Assembly (NCBI GenBank): GCA_037954235.1
Contig: JBBMOA010000010.1
Coordinates: 21,462,529 to 21,526,528, forward strand
Length of the DNA stretch: 64,000 nucleotides
Direction of reading: 5' to 3'
From: Aulostomus chinensis
Taxonomy: Eukaryota; Chordata; Actinopteri; Syngnathiformes; Aulostomidae
The position numbers and the translations under genes are program-made. This document shows positions 50,306 to 61,400 of this stretch, piece after piece (position 1 is the first letter of the stretch; every line of letters begins with the position of its first letter). Below the pieces are notes generated by a model that saw only the letters and a list, made by a program, of their open reading frames with translations, was not told the DNA's origin and did not search any database.

Positions 50306-53300
50306 CTTTATATTCGTCTTCTTATTCTTTCTTGCCATCTTTTTGACTTGTATTTTCTGATATTGATTTTGTTTTAGTTGCTCATTGGTTAGTGTCCAAC
50401 CACAGGTGGTTTATGGCTCTCAAGGAGAAACAAATATGAAAAAGTTTCTGTACCAAAGCTAACGTGAGATGATCATTTTTACCACTTTTTTACTACAATG
50501 CAAGATGATTTCAGGGTTGTAAATGTCATGATGGTTTTTTTTTTTATATTATTGTTGTAGCTGAATATGTATAACTGTGATATGTCTACAAATATTGACC
50601 AGTTTTCACTCTTAAAGAGTATTTTGCCTTTCAAATACTCGCAAATAGTACTCTTTGGGTGAAGAAACACTTTCACCTTTGAACACACTGAAACTCTTGT
50701 CTTGCACAGCAAAGTAACCCTGAACCTTCAAGTGTGTGCTTGATCTCTCAGGTATTTCAATAGAGCCGATGGAAAGTAGGAAGACATGAAAAAGTTAAAA
50801 AACAGAATGTTCAGCATGACCTCAGCAGGATTAAGGACTCTCCAGGACTCCAAACAGCGCCCAGTCACGTTTACCACTATCGAGAATTTCTGTGTGAATG
50901 AATATAATCCATTATGTATCGATCAGACGCAGTAACAGCTCGTCTCTCTTGAAGTCTTGGGAGTAGAACTCAATTCAGCACCTGCAAGACATGTCAGCAA
51001 TGTAGCGCAGCAGATGCTTCAACCATTTGATTTCCATCTATAATTACCTCCAGGTTGACAGCTGCCGATCCGCTGTGTATTGTAAATATATTTTTTGCCA
51101 ACATGTTTGAGTGGATTCTTCTTCCCGTCAGAGGCTTCTAGAACGCTTGGCACACTAGTGTTTGAAAAGCTGTCACAGAGCTCAGCAGTTACTCCACCCC
51201 TCCTCAACAACAAGAAAATCATTTCATACTGGATTTAGCATTTCTGGGTGTTTCCCTATTTAAAAAAATTTTTTTTTTTTGATCAAGGTACCCCTTTCTC
51301 CGTCTGCCCGCGTCATTTAGCAAGTCCTCACAATACATATTGTAGGTTTTCAGTTCCGGCTGATAGAAGAGGAACCGTGTGTATCGGCACTGAATCAGAT
51401 ACCATAATGGCTCTGCATTTTTCTGCATTTAATGCATTTCTTCATTGTTGCCATCAACATCAGGGAGAAATTACCCCTATTGTGGTAAAATGTGATGGTG
51501 TCTTATCTACTTCTGCCTCAACATAAAGAGCTAAATCTTAACAGAAATGATGGGATTCAAAAAGGCCACAGACCTCCAATTGTATATGATAGAGCAGGTT
51601 ATAGATAAATGGAACCTGTCCAGTTGCTAGACGGCCACTCTACCTCTGAGCCATTCTGCCCAAGTGCACATCTAATTTGATGTAACCCTTGGCAAGTGGA
51701 AGCAAGAGGGGAAAAGTAGAGTGATAGAAGGGGAACGATCTCCTCAGTTCAGTCAAATGTGCTATGATGTAAGTGACCCTAAAAAAATCAGCGCTATAGG
51801 CACTCAATTACATGTACCATTATTTCTACCAGTCCTCTAAAATCTTAAATTAAAAGGCACTTATCAGGTTTTATTTTAAGCATTTGGGACTTTTAAGGTA
51901 CCCTTGAAAATTGTCAAGACTCGTAAAGCTTTTATCACGATCAAATTCTTACCATTAATGTCAAAAGGAAACATTATTATTATGATTACGATCACATTCA
52001 GTCATAACTAGAAATGAAGCGGGGAGAGGTTCAGTGAGGATGATCTCTTGCTGTCAGGTGTTCAGCTCACGTCTCACCGCAACGCTGTCATTCTCACACG
52101 TGCTCAGTCACATTTTAGCTGTCAGATACTTGGGGGGTGTGGTCCAGTCCAGCTGTCAGCTGATCACTTCTTATCCAATAGCACAGTGATGCACTGTCAT
52201 TGTCAGCCAATCATACTGATGCTGTCATGTCTCTCCTGATTGAACTACGTTTAGTTGTATGTCAGCACCACCATTAAAGTACAAGTGCAAAGGAAGCTAA
52301 AAGCGTCAAAAACTACATCAACCACACACATTCAGTTGAATTCACATTTGATAGGATTTTTTTAAAAGCATGAACACTTGAAATTTCAAACTTATCTGTC
52401 ATTTTGCTCTAAAAAGTGTCCTCATCCATTTTTGCATCTTAGTTCATTTTTTTTTATCTCCTCTAAGAAGGAGATGTAATCACTGGCCGGTGTTTTTTTT
52501 TTTTTAATCAGGAAAACTCCAAAAATTGTTGAATTTTGGTGAAATTCAGTTGATCGATTGATCACAATATTCACCGAAAACTGAATCTGGATCTTATGAC
52601 ATCATACCTGTCTGGAAGAGATACTGTATACATCGTCCTTTAGTTTCAAACCTTACAAGTTTTTCTTTTTTTTTTAAAGGTGCTTATTTACTTGGTTGAA
52701 TAGAGGGGAACACAATATATTAAGAAAAAAACACTTTTTCCAAAGTATATTTTATTTCAAACATATTCCTAGAATTGCAAAAATAATTCATTTTAAAATG
52801 AATCCTGTTTTGTGTCAACATCCCCCATATTATTCAGATGGCCTTTGCATTTGTTGAAAAGTAGAGAAATCTGCAGATAATTGTTGGAGCCTTATAAGCT
52901 ACCTCGAGGGGTCAGATCCCGAGTTATATGAGGCAGCTGAGGGCCAACAGCAGCGTGTGATTGTGTGTGTGTGTGTGTGGGACTGCAGGATGACTGGTTG
53001 AGCTTGCTGAGGTTCATGTAAAGCCTGTTACAGATGTGCCTTGTCAGTACTGAATCTAATAGTCCTTTTTATTATTGCAAATAAATCCCATGAGTACAGG
53101 TATTTGACTGACGCAGCTCATTCTCTCGGACCACTTGCAGAGGATGATGTCCATTCGCTTTCATTGGACCGTGAGCTGTGATGTGCATCAGAGTGATTTT
53201 AAGCTTCAGTGTGCTGCGGTCAAGATGGAGATCAGTAAGTCAGCATTTGAGATGACATGTTTCTTTTTTAGGGGGGGCACAGTGTGGTGGAATTGAGTGA

Positions 53301-53585
53301 GGTGCAGCTGCCCTGCTAATCTGAGTGTAACAGTCTCACAAACAGTATTTGATTCACTTTGTCCCTGCACCTTGATAACAAGGTTAAAATCTTTAGGTCA
53401 TTGATTATATTCATAATCAAGAAATGCAACATTCATTATTCCAAATTAATCAGCTGACCATGACCAAAAAAAAAAAATGTCCATCATAATTTCTGAGAGT
53501 GGCAGGATTTTTTTAAGAAACCCGGAGAATTTATTCCAAGTCCCCTGTGAGTCAGGTTGCTAAGGACCTGTCCACACTGGATCCT
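50306..53585. other. non-coding, present only in the first duplication unit
   Basis: No gene supported. There are T-runs at 50537-50546, 51270-51280 and 52493-52505, and a GT run at 52963-52980. Its counterpart between X2 and Y2 is only about 0.5 kb, so much of this was gained here or lost there. Confidence 0.4.
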
Positions 53586-54085
53586 TTATGAGCAATTTAT
53601 GGCAAAGGGGGCTAGCAGATGGCACTATGTGTGCGCCGTGTGTTGGGGGCGTGTTCAACTCCATTTTGGTGTTCAAAGGGCACATAAACAGTGTGCAATC
53701 CATGGGGCACGGTGCAAAGAAGCAGTCATTGGACACGTAATCATTCATGGTTCCGTTTCAGCCGTGCCATCACTCAGACCAATCACAGTGCTTTGTGTTG
53801 TTTCCTTTAAAGCCCAGAGGGCACCAGGACTTGGTGTGTTGCTATTTCAGTGGCGTATGGATTTCAAATTAGGTGAAGTGAGCGCTTCTCACCCGGAGAA
53901 ACACATTTACTCCTGCACGGACTGACGGCGCGCATGCACATCTTACTTTTGCACACGTGAGAATCCACCGAAGCCATTGGAGGCCTGGGAGGAGGTGGTG
54001 GCCCGTGTTTCCACATATTTGGGCACCAATAGAGTCTCATTGTAATGTCGCACATCTGCTCATTCGATTTCCTTTCTGGTGTTCT
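53586..54085. other. GC-rich, probably repeat-derived segment
   Basis: It stands out from its AT-rich surroundings by GC content and GCGCGCATGCAC-type motifs. It carries a 122-codon + frame (53557-53925) with no family I can name. Several phrases (CTTTAAAGCCCAGAGGGCAC, GACTGACGGCGCGCATGCAC) look like those of a dispersed fish DNA repeat. Ends and class are unresolved. Confidence 0.35.
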
Positions 54086-54227
54086 AAAATAACAATGCAC
54101 CACGGTTGTGGTAGACCAGCCTCATGGCCATAGTTAAGCACCTGCAAGTGCAAGTGGAGCACAATTTCATTTGTTAAAGGGTGAGGGAACTTGGTGATAT
54201 AATGTCAGACACACCTGCTTGAAACTA

Positions 54228-54906
54228 CCGTAAATTCTGGACTATAAGCCGCGACTTTTTTTCGACGCTTCATGCCCCGCGGCTTATACTCCGGTGCGTC
54301 TTATACAAGGATTTTACCTTCACCCTGGGGTGCGGCGGGCAGCGGGCAGTAATTCCCTATTGTTCCTGATGGTAGCTCCAAGTACCGTACTTAGGGAAAT
54401 TCCTAGCCAAATGTTATGGTAATTTCTCTAAGTACTGTACTTGGAGCGTCCTGTCCATGCCGCGGTGCAGTGTAAAAAGAGCATCACATGATATTTTCAG
54501 TCATTTGTACTCACCCTCAAGATGGAGAGCAGAAGAAGGAATGCTTATGATGCAGCTTTCAAGTTAAAGGCAATCAATCTGGCGGTTAAAGATGGAAATA
54601 GAGCTGCAGCACGTAAGTTTGGCATAAACGAATCGATGGTGAGACGCTGGAGGCGGCAACATGACGAACTGACCCAATGCAAAAAGACGACAAAAGCTTT
54701 CAGAGGTCATAATAGCAGATGGCCCGGACTTGAAAACGCTCTGGAAGACTGGGTCAACACGCAGAGAACGGGCGGCCGAGGTGTTTCCGCCGTGCACCGC
54801 GGCTTATTTACCGGTGCGGCTTATACGTGTACAAAGTTGATTTTTTTCCCTAAAATAAGCATCTGCGGCTTATATGACAGTGCGCTCTATCGTCCGGAAT
54901 TTACGG
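54228..54906 (+). mobile_element. pogo/Tigger-like transposon, internally deleted, TA target duplication
   Basis: The termini CCGTAAATTCTGGACTATA and the complement of GTCCGGAATTTACGG form inverted repeats, flanked on both sides by TA (54226-54227, 54907-54908). Subterminal GCGGCTTATA blocks occur at both ends. The element keeps the 5' leader and the first part of the transposase gene. It then jumps at about 54795 into the right terminal repeat, leaving 679 bp of an element that is normally a few kb. Confidence 0.85.
54375..54447. repeat. 27-bp inverted repeat in the pogo-like leader
   Basis: The left arm 54375-54401 (GCTCCAAGTACCGTACTTAG and on) pairs with 54421-54447 (ending GTACTTGGAGC), with about two mismatches and a 19-nt loop. 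It lies between the left terminal repeat and the transposase ATG. Confidence 0.8.
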
Positions 54907-54947
54907 TAGCCATGATGCTTGCTTGCACCAGCTTGTTCCATATTTGA
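54522..54947 (+). pseudogene. N-terminal pogo/CENP-B-type HTH of transposase fused to terminal repeat
   Basis: The ATG at 54522 opens a 141-codon frame. Residues 1-90 are MESRRRNAYDAAFKLKAINL, then ARKFGINESMVRRWRRQHDE (a psq/CENP-B-type helix-turn-helix), then SRWPGLENALEDWVNTQRTG (start of the second, Tc5-like HTH). From about residue 92 the frame reads through the right terminal repeat, crosses the TA target site and stops at 54945-54947 in flanking DNA. The DDE catalytic domain is gone. The DNA-binding part has no stop or frameshift, so a short binding protein is conceivable but unproven. Function is known for the family (binding of transposon ends). Confidence 0.7.
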
Positions 54948-55273
54948 AATAGGGTGCTCTGACTTATTGTGGCACCAGGGCAGGTTTCTAGAAGCATGTT
55001 TTTAAAAGGTTCATTTTAAAGTATTTGTTTGAATCTCAAGCAAAAGATTTGGCCTTGGAGACATGGTGGGAGGGTGAATTTAAAGGAGTGGGTCACAACA
55101 AAGTGTTTAAAAGCTTTAGAGGGGCGCTGAGGATATTAACAGCAGGTTGTTGTTGTTGTTTTTATAACATTTGCCAGGGAGAGTAACCTCTCAGCATTCA
55201 GTCAGCTTGATAACTCTATGCTTTGTGATTGTAGGTGTGTTTCTCACTACTCTTACCTCCTCTAACCCAGTCA

Positions 55274-55301
55274 AGCTGTTTAAAAAAAAAAAAAAAAAAA
55301 A
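55274..55301. repeat. poly-A/C tract in block Y1
   Basis: A run of about 20 A followed by CCCC. The matching place in Y2 is a short A-run. Confidence 0.8.
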
Positions 55302-55458
55302 CCCCGTTGTGTTAACTGTTAACAACCATTTCAGTTCCCGCTGCTGAGATCTAGGTACCATTGTATATAGCAGCGTGCCTGGGCCCGGTTCTGGCGGTCT
55401 TCTCACAAGGTTCCCACTTGAACCTGTTTTCAACAATGGCCGTGTCAATGTGCCCTCC

Positions 55459-55773
55459 ATTGATCCATCCATTCAGTCATTTTCTACCACTTATCCTGTT
55501 CAACTGCCTTAGGGTAAGGGCTGGCCAGGTCGCCAGTCCAACACAGGGGCGACACATATAGACAGACATCAATTCACTCTCACAGCCACGCCTACTTTAA
55601 TGTATCCAATTAACCTCGTCGTCGAGCGGAGTACCAGAGAGAACCCACGCAGGCACAGGGAGAACATGCAGACTCCACACAGAAAGATCCCATGCCCAAG
55701 CTGGGGCTCGAACCCAGAACCTTCTTGCTGTGAGGCCACAGTGCTGACCACTGCCCCACTATGCCACCCAACT
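55459..55773 (-). mobile_element. SINE-like repeat with head and 8-bp target duplication
   Basis: On the minus strand it starts near TGGGTGGCATAGTGGGGCAG, has a canonical B box GGTTCGAGCCC (55714-55704) and ends in the GGATGGATC tail. It is flanked by TGCCCTCC (55451-55458) and TGTCCTCC (55774-55781), a target duplication with one change. The paralogous site at 58089-58096 is empty, with a single TGTCCTCC. Confidence 0.82.
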
Positions 55774-56440
55774 TGTCCTCCTGAGCCTCTAATTGCTTCT
55801 GATTGGCTGCTTGTGCAGCAGTTTCTCTTGCCATCAGCGTGCGATTGTGGCTGAACGAGGCAGCACTGTAAACTGCTTTGACTCGCTCTGAAAGTCTCTC
55901 AAATGAGGCCGATTTTCTGTTGCTGCTACTCTGATTTTTTTTTTTACTGATATGCTGCTAATTCTCCATTTTTTTCCCCTCTAGTCAAATATGAAATACA
56001 ACAGGATGGACAAAAGGCTCTTACAGAGTCTCTTTGACTCTTTTTTAAAGTCTTTTCATCCTTTCAGTTATTTTCTTTGTTGGTGTAAAAATACATTGGA
56101 TGTCTGGACAGCATTTTCAGTTGTAAGCAAAGTACGAAAGTTAGAATAGTGCTTCTTCACGTGAATGAAAGGGTTCTACGAATCACTTAATTACTCTCAT
56201 AGAAATTTCTCCGAATTTGGGGGCTCAGTCAGTCTTGTCAGATACAATTTTGGAGGGAAACTAATATAGTGTGTCTTAATTAGTGATGTCAGCATTAATG
56301 TGTTGATCATGGTGTAATTGAACTATACTGTGGGAGGTCCTGTGAGTTGCTTGCTATAGAAATATTAAGACTCATGTTTGAGAAAGTTAAATGTGGGTTC
56401 ATTACTCTTGAAATGTTTGTTTTCCTTATGTTGCGCGTTA

Positions 56441-57110
56441 GCTGATGAGATAAAGGTGCATGATTCACATCCATGCACCCGAAATAAAATGAATTTTGTT
56501 TCTTAATTCGAATAAATTTCTCTGATCCCGATAGCAGAACAGTTGAGTCTTATCAAGTTAAACAATTCAGCCCAGGGAGCCTTTTAATATCAGGTTTGGG
56601 TTCTCATCCCCACTCAACAGATCATGTTTCATTATTTATTTATATATTTGAATTGTACACAATTAATGAAGCTGTCACACGGAGCAGTGCGGCACACACA
56701 GATCACACCACGGATGCCTGTGCTTTAGATGGTGTCTCAGTATCATATTCCAGTATTCTCAAAACTCAGAGAGTGCTGTCTAAGTGAAAGAGTGCCTTTT
56801 AATTAATAAAAACTGAAGTTTCATGTCTTTTCCATCAAATTATCATCAAAATCACTTTGTGTCTGGCGGCATTTATACCTGCATATCCAGCCATGATTAG
56901 GATTCTCATGTATAAATGTGTTTAATACCATTAAAAGATTTAAAAAAAAAAAAGAGTTATGGACAATAACATTATAATCAATGAACTTTTGTATGACCAT
57001 AGTTCATTTCTAATGTTGGATAAAAATCCTCTGCTACTTGGTTTCATTTACACAAAGTAAATACCTGAGCAAACCCACTGTACAGTTCTCCTGCCTTTCT
57101 GGGTAACTTA
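56441..57110 (+). repeat. direct duplication, block X copy 2
   Basis: Counterpart of 49209-50305 without about 430 bp of its middle part. Same order and strand. The AACAGTTGA/GTCTTATC and AGTGCGGCACACACAGAT blocks align with copy 1. Confidence 0.8.
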
Positions 57111-57635
57111 ATCAGTTTGTATCTACTGACATTGGAGGATGTAACGTGGTCTTGGTTTTAAAATAACACTTAACCCATAAAGACTTCTTACTGCAAAAGT
57201 GGCTATGAGCTCAATCTGAGCACTGCAGCAAAAAGCTGGATTTCAGTGACAGAACATTGGGATGCTCTCTGAATCCACACATTTGCTAAATAAACACTTT
57301 GGTGGCACTGACTGCTTCATTCCCTGTCAAAGTTTGAGGGAGGAGAGACTGGTGAGGTTGGGGGGGGGGGGGGGTGCTTGTTTAGTTTGAGGAAGTGGTG
57401 GTTTAGCACCTTTCTCATTCAGGGAGCTGGCCATGCAGGGCCGAGAGAAATAAGGGAGTTTTTTTTAATGCCAGTAAGGAAACCTACAGCATGTGCACAA
57501 TATCATATATATAATATAAATATAGTGTACATATAAAGACATAATAGGGTCTCAGGCCCTAATTATAAAATGGGATTGTTTACATGTAGGCCAATGAAAG
57601 AGCCAATTCAAAACCAGCAACATGGGTTGATCCTA
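57111..57635. other. spacer between X2 and Y2
   Basis: Contains a G-run at 57360-57374 and an ATAATAGGGTCT...GGCCCTAATT scrap (57541-57564) matching the 3' end of the composite repeat at 4.4 kb. No gene seen. Confidence 0.5.
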
Positions 57636-58475
57636 AACTCCATATTCTGACCTACTGTGGCGCCGGGGCAGGTTTCATATAGGATTGTCTTAATGATTCA
57701 TTTTAAAAATTTGTTTGAATCTCAAGCGAAGGATTTGGCCTTGGAGACAAGGTGGGAGGGTGAATTTAAAGGAGTGGGTCACAGCAAAGTGTTTAAAAGC
57801 TTCAGAGGGGTGCTGAGGATATTAACAGAAGGTTGTTGTTTCTTTTTTTTTTGCAAGGGAGACAGCTTTTTAACCCTGTGCTTGTCTGATTGTAGGTGTT
57901 TCCCCTCACTACTTAACCCAGTCAGGCTGTTAAAAAAAACATCCAAACTATTCTGTTTACAACCATTTCAGTTCCTCCTGCTGAGCTCTATGTACCATTA
58001 TATGTGGCAGCATGGCTCGGCCCAGTTCTGACGGTCTACACACAGGGTTCCCATTTGGAACCCGTTTTCAACAGTGACCAAGTCAACGTGTCCTCCTGAA
58101 GCTGTAATTGCTTCTGATTGGCTGCTTCTGCAGCAGTTTCTCCTCTGCCATCAGCGTGTGATTGTGGCTGAACGAGGCAGCACTGTGAACTGCTTTGACT
58201 CGTCCTGAAAGTCTCTCAAATGATGCCGATTTTCTGTTGCTGCTACTCTGCACGTGAATCATATGTTTGATTTTTTTTTTTTTTATTTTACCGGCATGCA
58301 ACTAATTCCCTATTTTTTCCCCTCTCATCAAATATGAAATACAACAGGATGGGCAGCAGGTTCTAATTTAGGTACCCAAGAATCTCACTGACTTTTCTTA
58401 CAGTTTTTCCTTTCAGTTATTTTCTTTGTTAATGCAAAAATACATGTGGATGTCTGAACAGCAAGTTCTGTAAGT
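57636..58475 (+). repeat. direct duplication, block Y copy 2
   Basis: Counterpart of 54936-56150. It lacks the SINE-like insertion and keeps the unoccupied target at 58089-58096. A 124-codon + frame here (57657-58031) is not matched by an intact frame in copy 1 and is judged spurious. Confidence 0.85.
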
Positions 58476-61400
58476 TGTTTCTTTTACAGTTATATTTCGC
58501 TAACATTTACATTTGAGAACTTTAAATATCTGCCCAATATTCTGAATGTGCGTGTTTTCTTTGCGTAGGTGTGAAAGGCAATGCTGTCAGCGCATATCCA
58601 TTAGTACAGAGATGAAACTTTGCGTATTTTGGGATACTCTACATTTCATCTCTTATTACGGTAGACAATGTGTCATGTTTAACTGCAACTTAATATGTTT
58701 TTGTTCATTTTCTTTGCTGCTGCAGTCATTCGTGTACCTCATTTGAATTATAGCTAAGATAAAGATGCAGCTCCTGAGGGCCTTCTGAGGATATACAGCA
58801 CTTAAGCGGGCAGTGATTGTGAAGTCTTTGTTTTATGTCTGCAGTCTCTTTTAAAACTGGTTACACAAAAATTAGTTTTCAGTTTCAATAATACTTTTTT
58901 TCCGTTGTCAGTGGGGTCATCAAGAAACTTGAACATAGTATGTGTGTCCTTATGGCAGCAGGATACACGGATGTTCTTTCTTTCTTTATTCATCTGGCCT
59001 TTATTTGAAAGGGACAGTACGTATAAATGAACATTATTAGAAGTGCGTCTACGAATGTGCCGCAGTCAGCAGAATTGCTTATTTACCTCTCATTCTCTGA
59101 GGGAGGTTAAAAAAACACATCACATCTGTTCCTCCCACCATCAGACTGTAATTTATGAGAAAATACACATTCGATGATGGACAGAATCAAAAGAAATGTT
59201 TGTGCAATTCAGTGAGTCAGCCAGGTACAAGTAGGCAGAGAGAACCAGACATAATTATAAAGAATTACAAGCATGAATGATTTCAAGAAGTTGTCCATTA
59301 GTAGTTAATTATCCGGATCACATCAATTAGATACAGTAGATTGAGTATGTAGGCTATTTAACAAAAGAAAGGCTGAGTTGTATCTATTATATCATTTTTA
59401 TATACATGAGGGTTTTTTTATACTTCTAAAATTGCAATTTCCATTAATAGTAATTTTCATGAATTGCTATTTCCTCTAATATTAGTATAATAAAGCATCA
59501 TGAGGCAGAGCTGCTGTAGCAACAGTGATAGGCCTTTGTGGATAAATACAAGTCCATGTTTCAGAAAAAAATAGTCCGTTTATTTAGTATCTGACAATAA
59601 GTGTCCAATAAATCAACAAAACGAAGGAGAATAGTACTGGAGCCATGGGGGAACATCCCACTCACAGCTCCAGGCAACTCTCACACAATGGACTCTCAGC
59701 ATGCTTAAGTGTAGGCATGATATGCCTTCACTGGGATATCAAAAGAGTCGCATGAATCATACCGGAAACTTTGAAAATCTCAGCTTTCTTTCCTTTGATG
59801 ATTTGGGGATAAAAAGGAAATTCAACGATTGAGTAAAGGCTCTGTAGACTCAGCCCCTGAATGTACGATTATTATTTTGAAGATTACAAGGCCCCCAGCG
59901 CACACAGTCAAAATCATTGAGCATTATTCTTGGAGCACCTTCCTCAAAAACAAATCACCTCCTCCCTGCAGAGTAGCAGCAAATGGAAATTGCTGATTCA
60001 AAGAGTTTTCACCTCAGAATGGTAGAAATGGCCTCACGGGACCAAGTGCTGGAGTGCTGAGGGCTGAAGGACTGTATGATTAGACGAGGGATAAGATAGA
60101 AGGTCAGAATGTGTGGCAGGCCAGCAATGGAACACAGATGCTATCAGGATCAGTCAGAGAGCAGTGATAGTCCTCCAAGACAGCGATCTCCAGAGTGACA
60201 ATCCTGTCACTCCTCCCCGCCCCCACTCCCCAGCCCCTGCCAGACACCTAATCAATGATGATGTAGACCACACTTCAAGCCACTTTCATCAGACTTTTTT
60301 CAAGCCTTACCCTGACGTTGTAATTTACAATGATGGTGGATTAAGCCTGACTTCTGGCTTTTTGTGCATTTAAAGTTGTTTGTAAGAAAAGTCATCTTCA
60401 GAAGGTTGTGCAATGCCCTCCTTCACTGAAGCATCAACATGGACCTCATCGGATTATGACACCACTTCTCTGCTTCTAACGCAGTCTCTGCTGTTTGATT
60501 TGGGCTTTCAAGCTGACAAATGATTTTGGAATTTCTTCTTGAAAAGGCTGTGATAACAGAGAAACAATCCGTCCGTTTATAAAAATTAAAAAAAAAGTCT
60601 TAACTATCACAAGATTTTGCCGTTTTTGCAGAGGAATCAGAGACTTCAGTATCTTCAGTTTGTATAATGTTAATAATAAATGGAATTTATAACTCACTTT
60701 ATATCAAACAAATGATCTCAAAGTGCTACATTGCAAAAAAAGGATGCCACAATAAAAACACCTAAATCCAGGCTGGAGCGAGGTTGTATATAGGCCTACT
60801 GAATCAAAACAAACCAATTTAATTTGTGGTCTAGGTTGCAAATGCACGGAAGCAAGATTTATTTGTGGTAGAAGTGAATGATTCATTTGGGATGTATAGA
60901 CGCCATGAAAGTTAGATGCCAGGTTAAACTGCTGTCTTGTACCTCTTTGAGGAATGAAGCTCTCAACCCTGGACATGAGTTCAGGGTCTTCATTTTCTAT
61001 GCCGAACAACATAATCCAGAGAAGAAAATTGTTTAGGAATGAAATAATGTATGTCCTGTCTGAAAGATGAACAAAATATGGACAAAAATTAAAACTACAA
61101 AAGTCACGCCAATTTGATTTTTAAAAAAAAAAGTTATCTCATGACTTTACAAGAGCGTGATGAGGAAGCACATCTGTGACGTCGGCAAAATGGACAGAAA
61201 TGTCACGCACACCCAGGCCCAGGGGGCGGCCATTTGTCTCGACCAGTTGGGCGAAAGAGGGACAGTGACAAAGAGAGGGATGAAGGGAGTGCAAAGCCTC
61301 CGGGGAGGAAGTAAAGTTGAAAAAAAATGAACGTGTACAAAACGAGAAAGCTGAACTTGGAATGAAGCAAATAACAAAAAAAAAATTGGCGCTTGTTCTC

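Larger units (their letters stand above)
54936..56150 (+). repeat. direct duplication, block Y copy 1
   Basis: Matches 57636-58475. Examples are GATTTGGCCTTGGAGACA, GTGAATTTAAAGGAGTGGGT and TGATTGGCTGCTT. In the best parts (around 55040-55160 and 55790-55933) roughly 94-95% of bases agree by eye. This copy is split by a SINE-like insertion at 55459-55773. Confidence 0.85.

Noticed and set aside
57657..58031. 124-codon + frame in block Y2
   Set aside because: The duplicate Y1 has no intact equivalent frame, so it is not under coding constraint.
61160..61330. 56-codon + frame beginning MRKHICDVGKMDRNV in a GC-richer stretch
   Set aside because: No recognisable family and no splice context. 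Overlapping minus frames are just as long.
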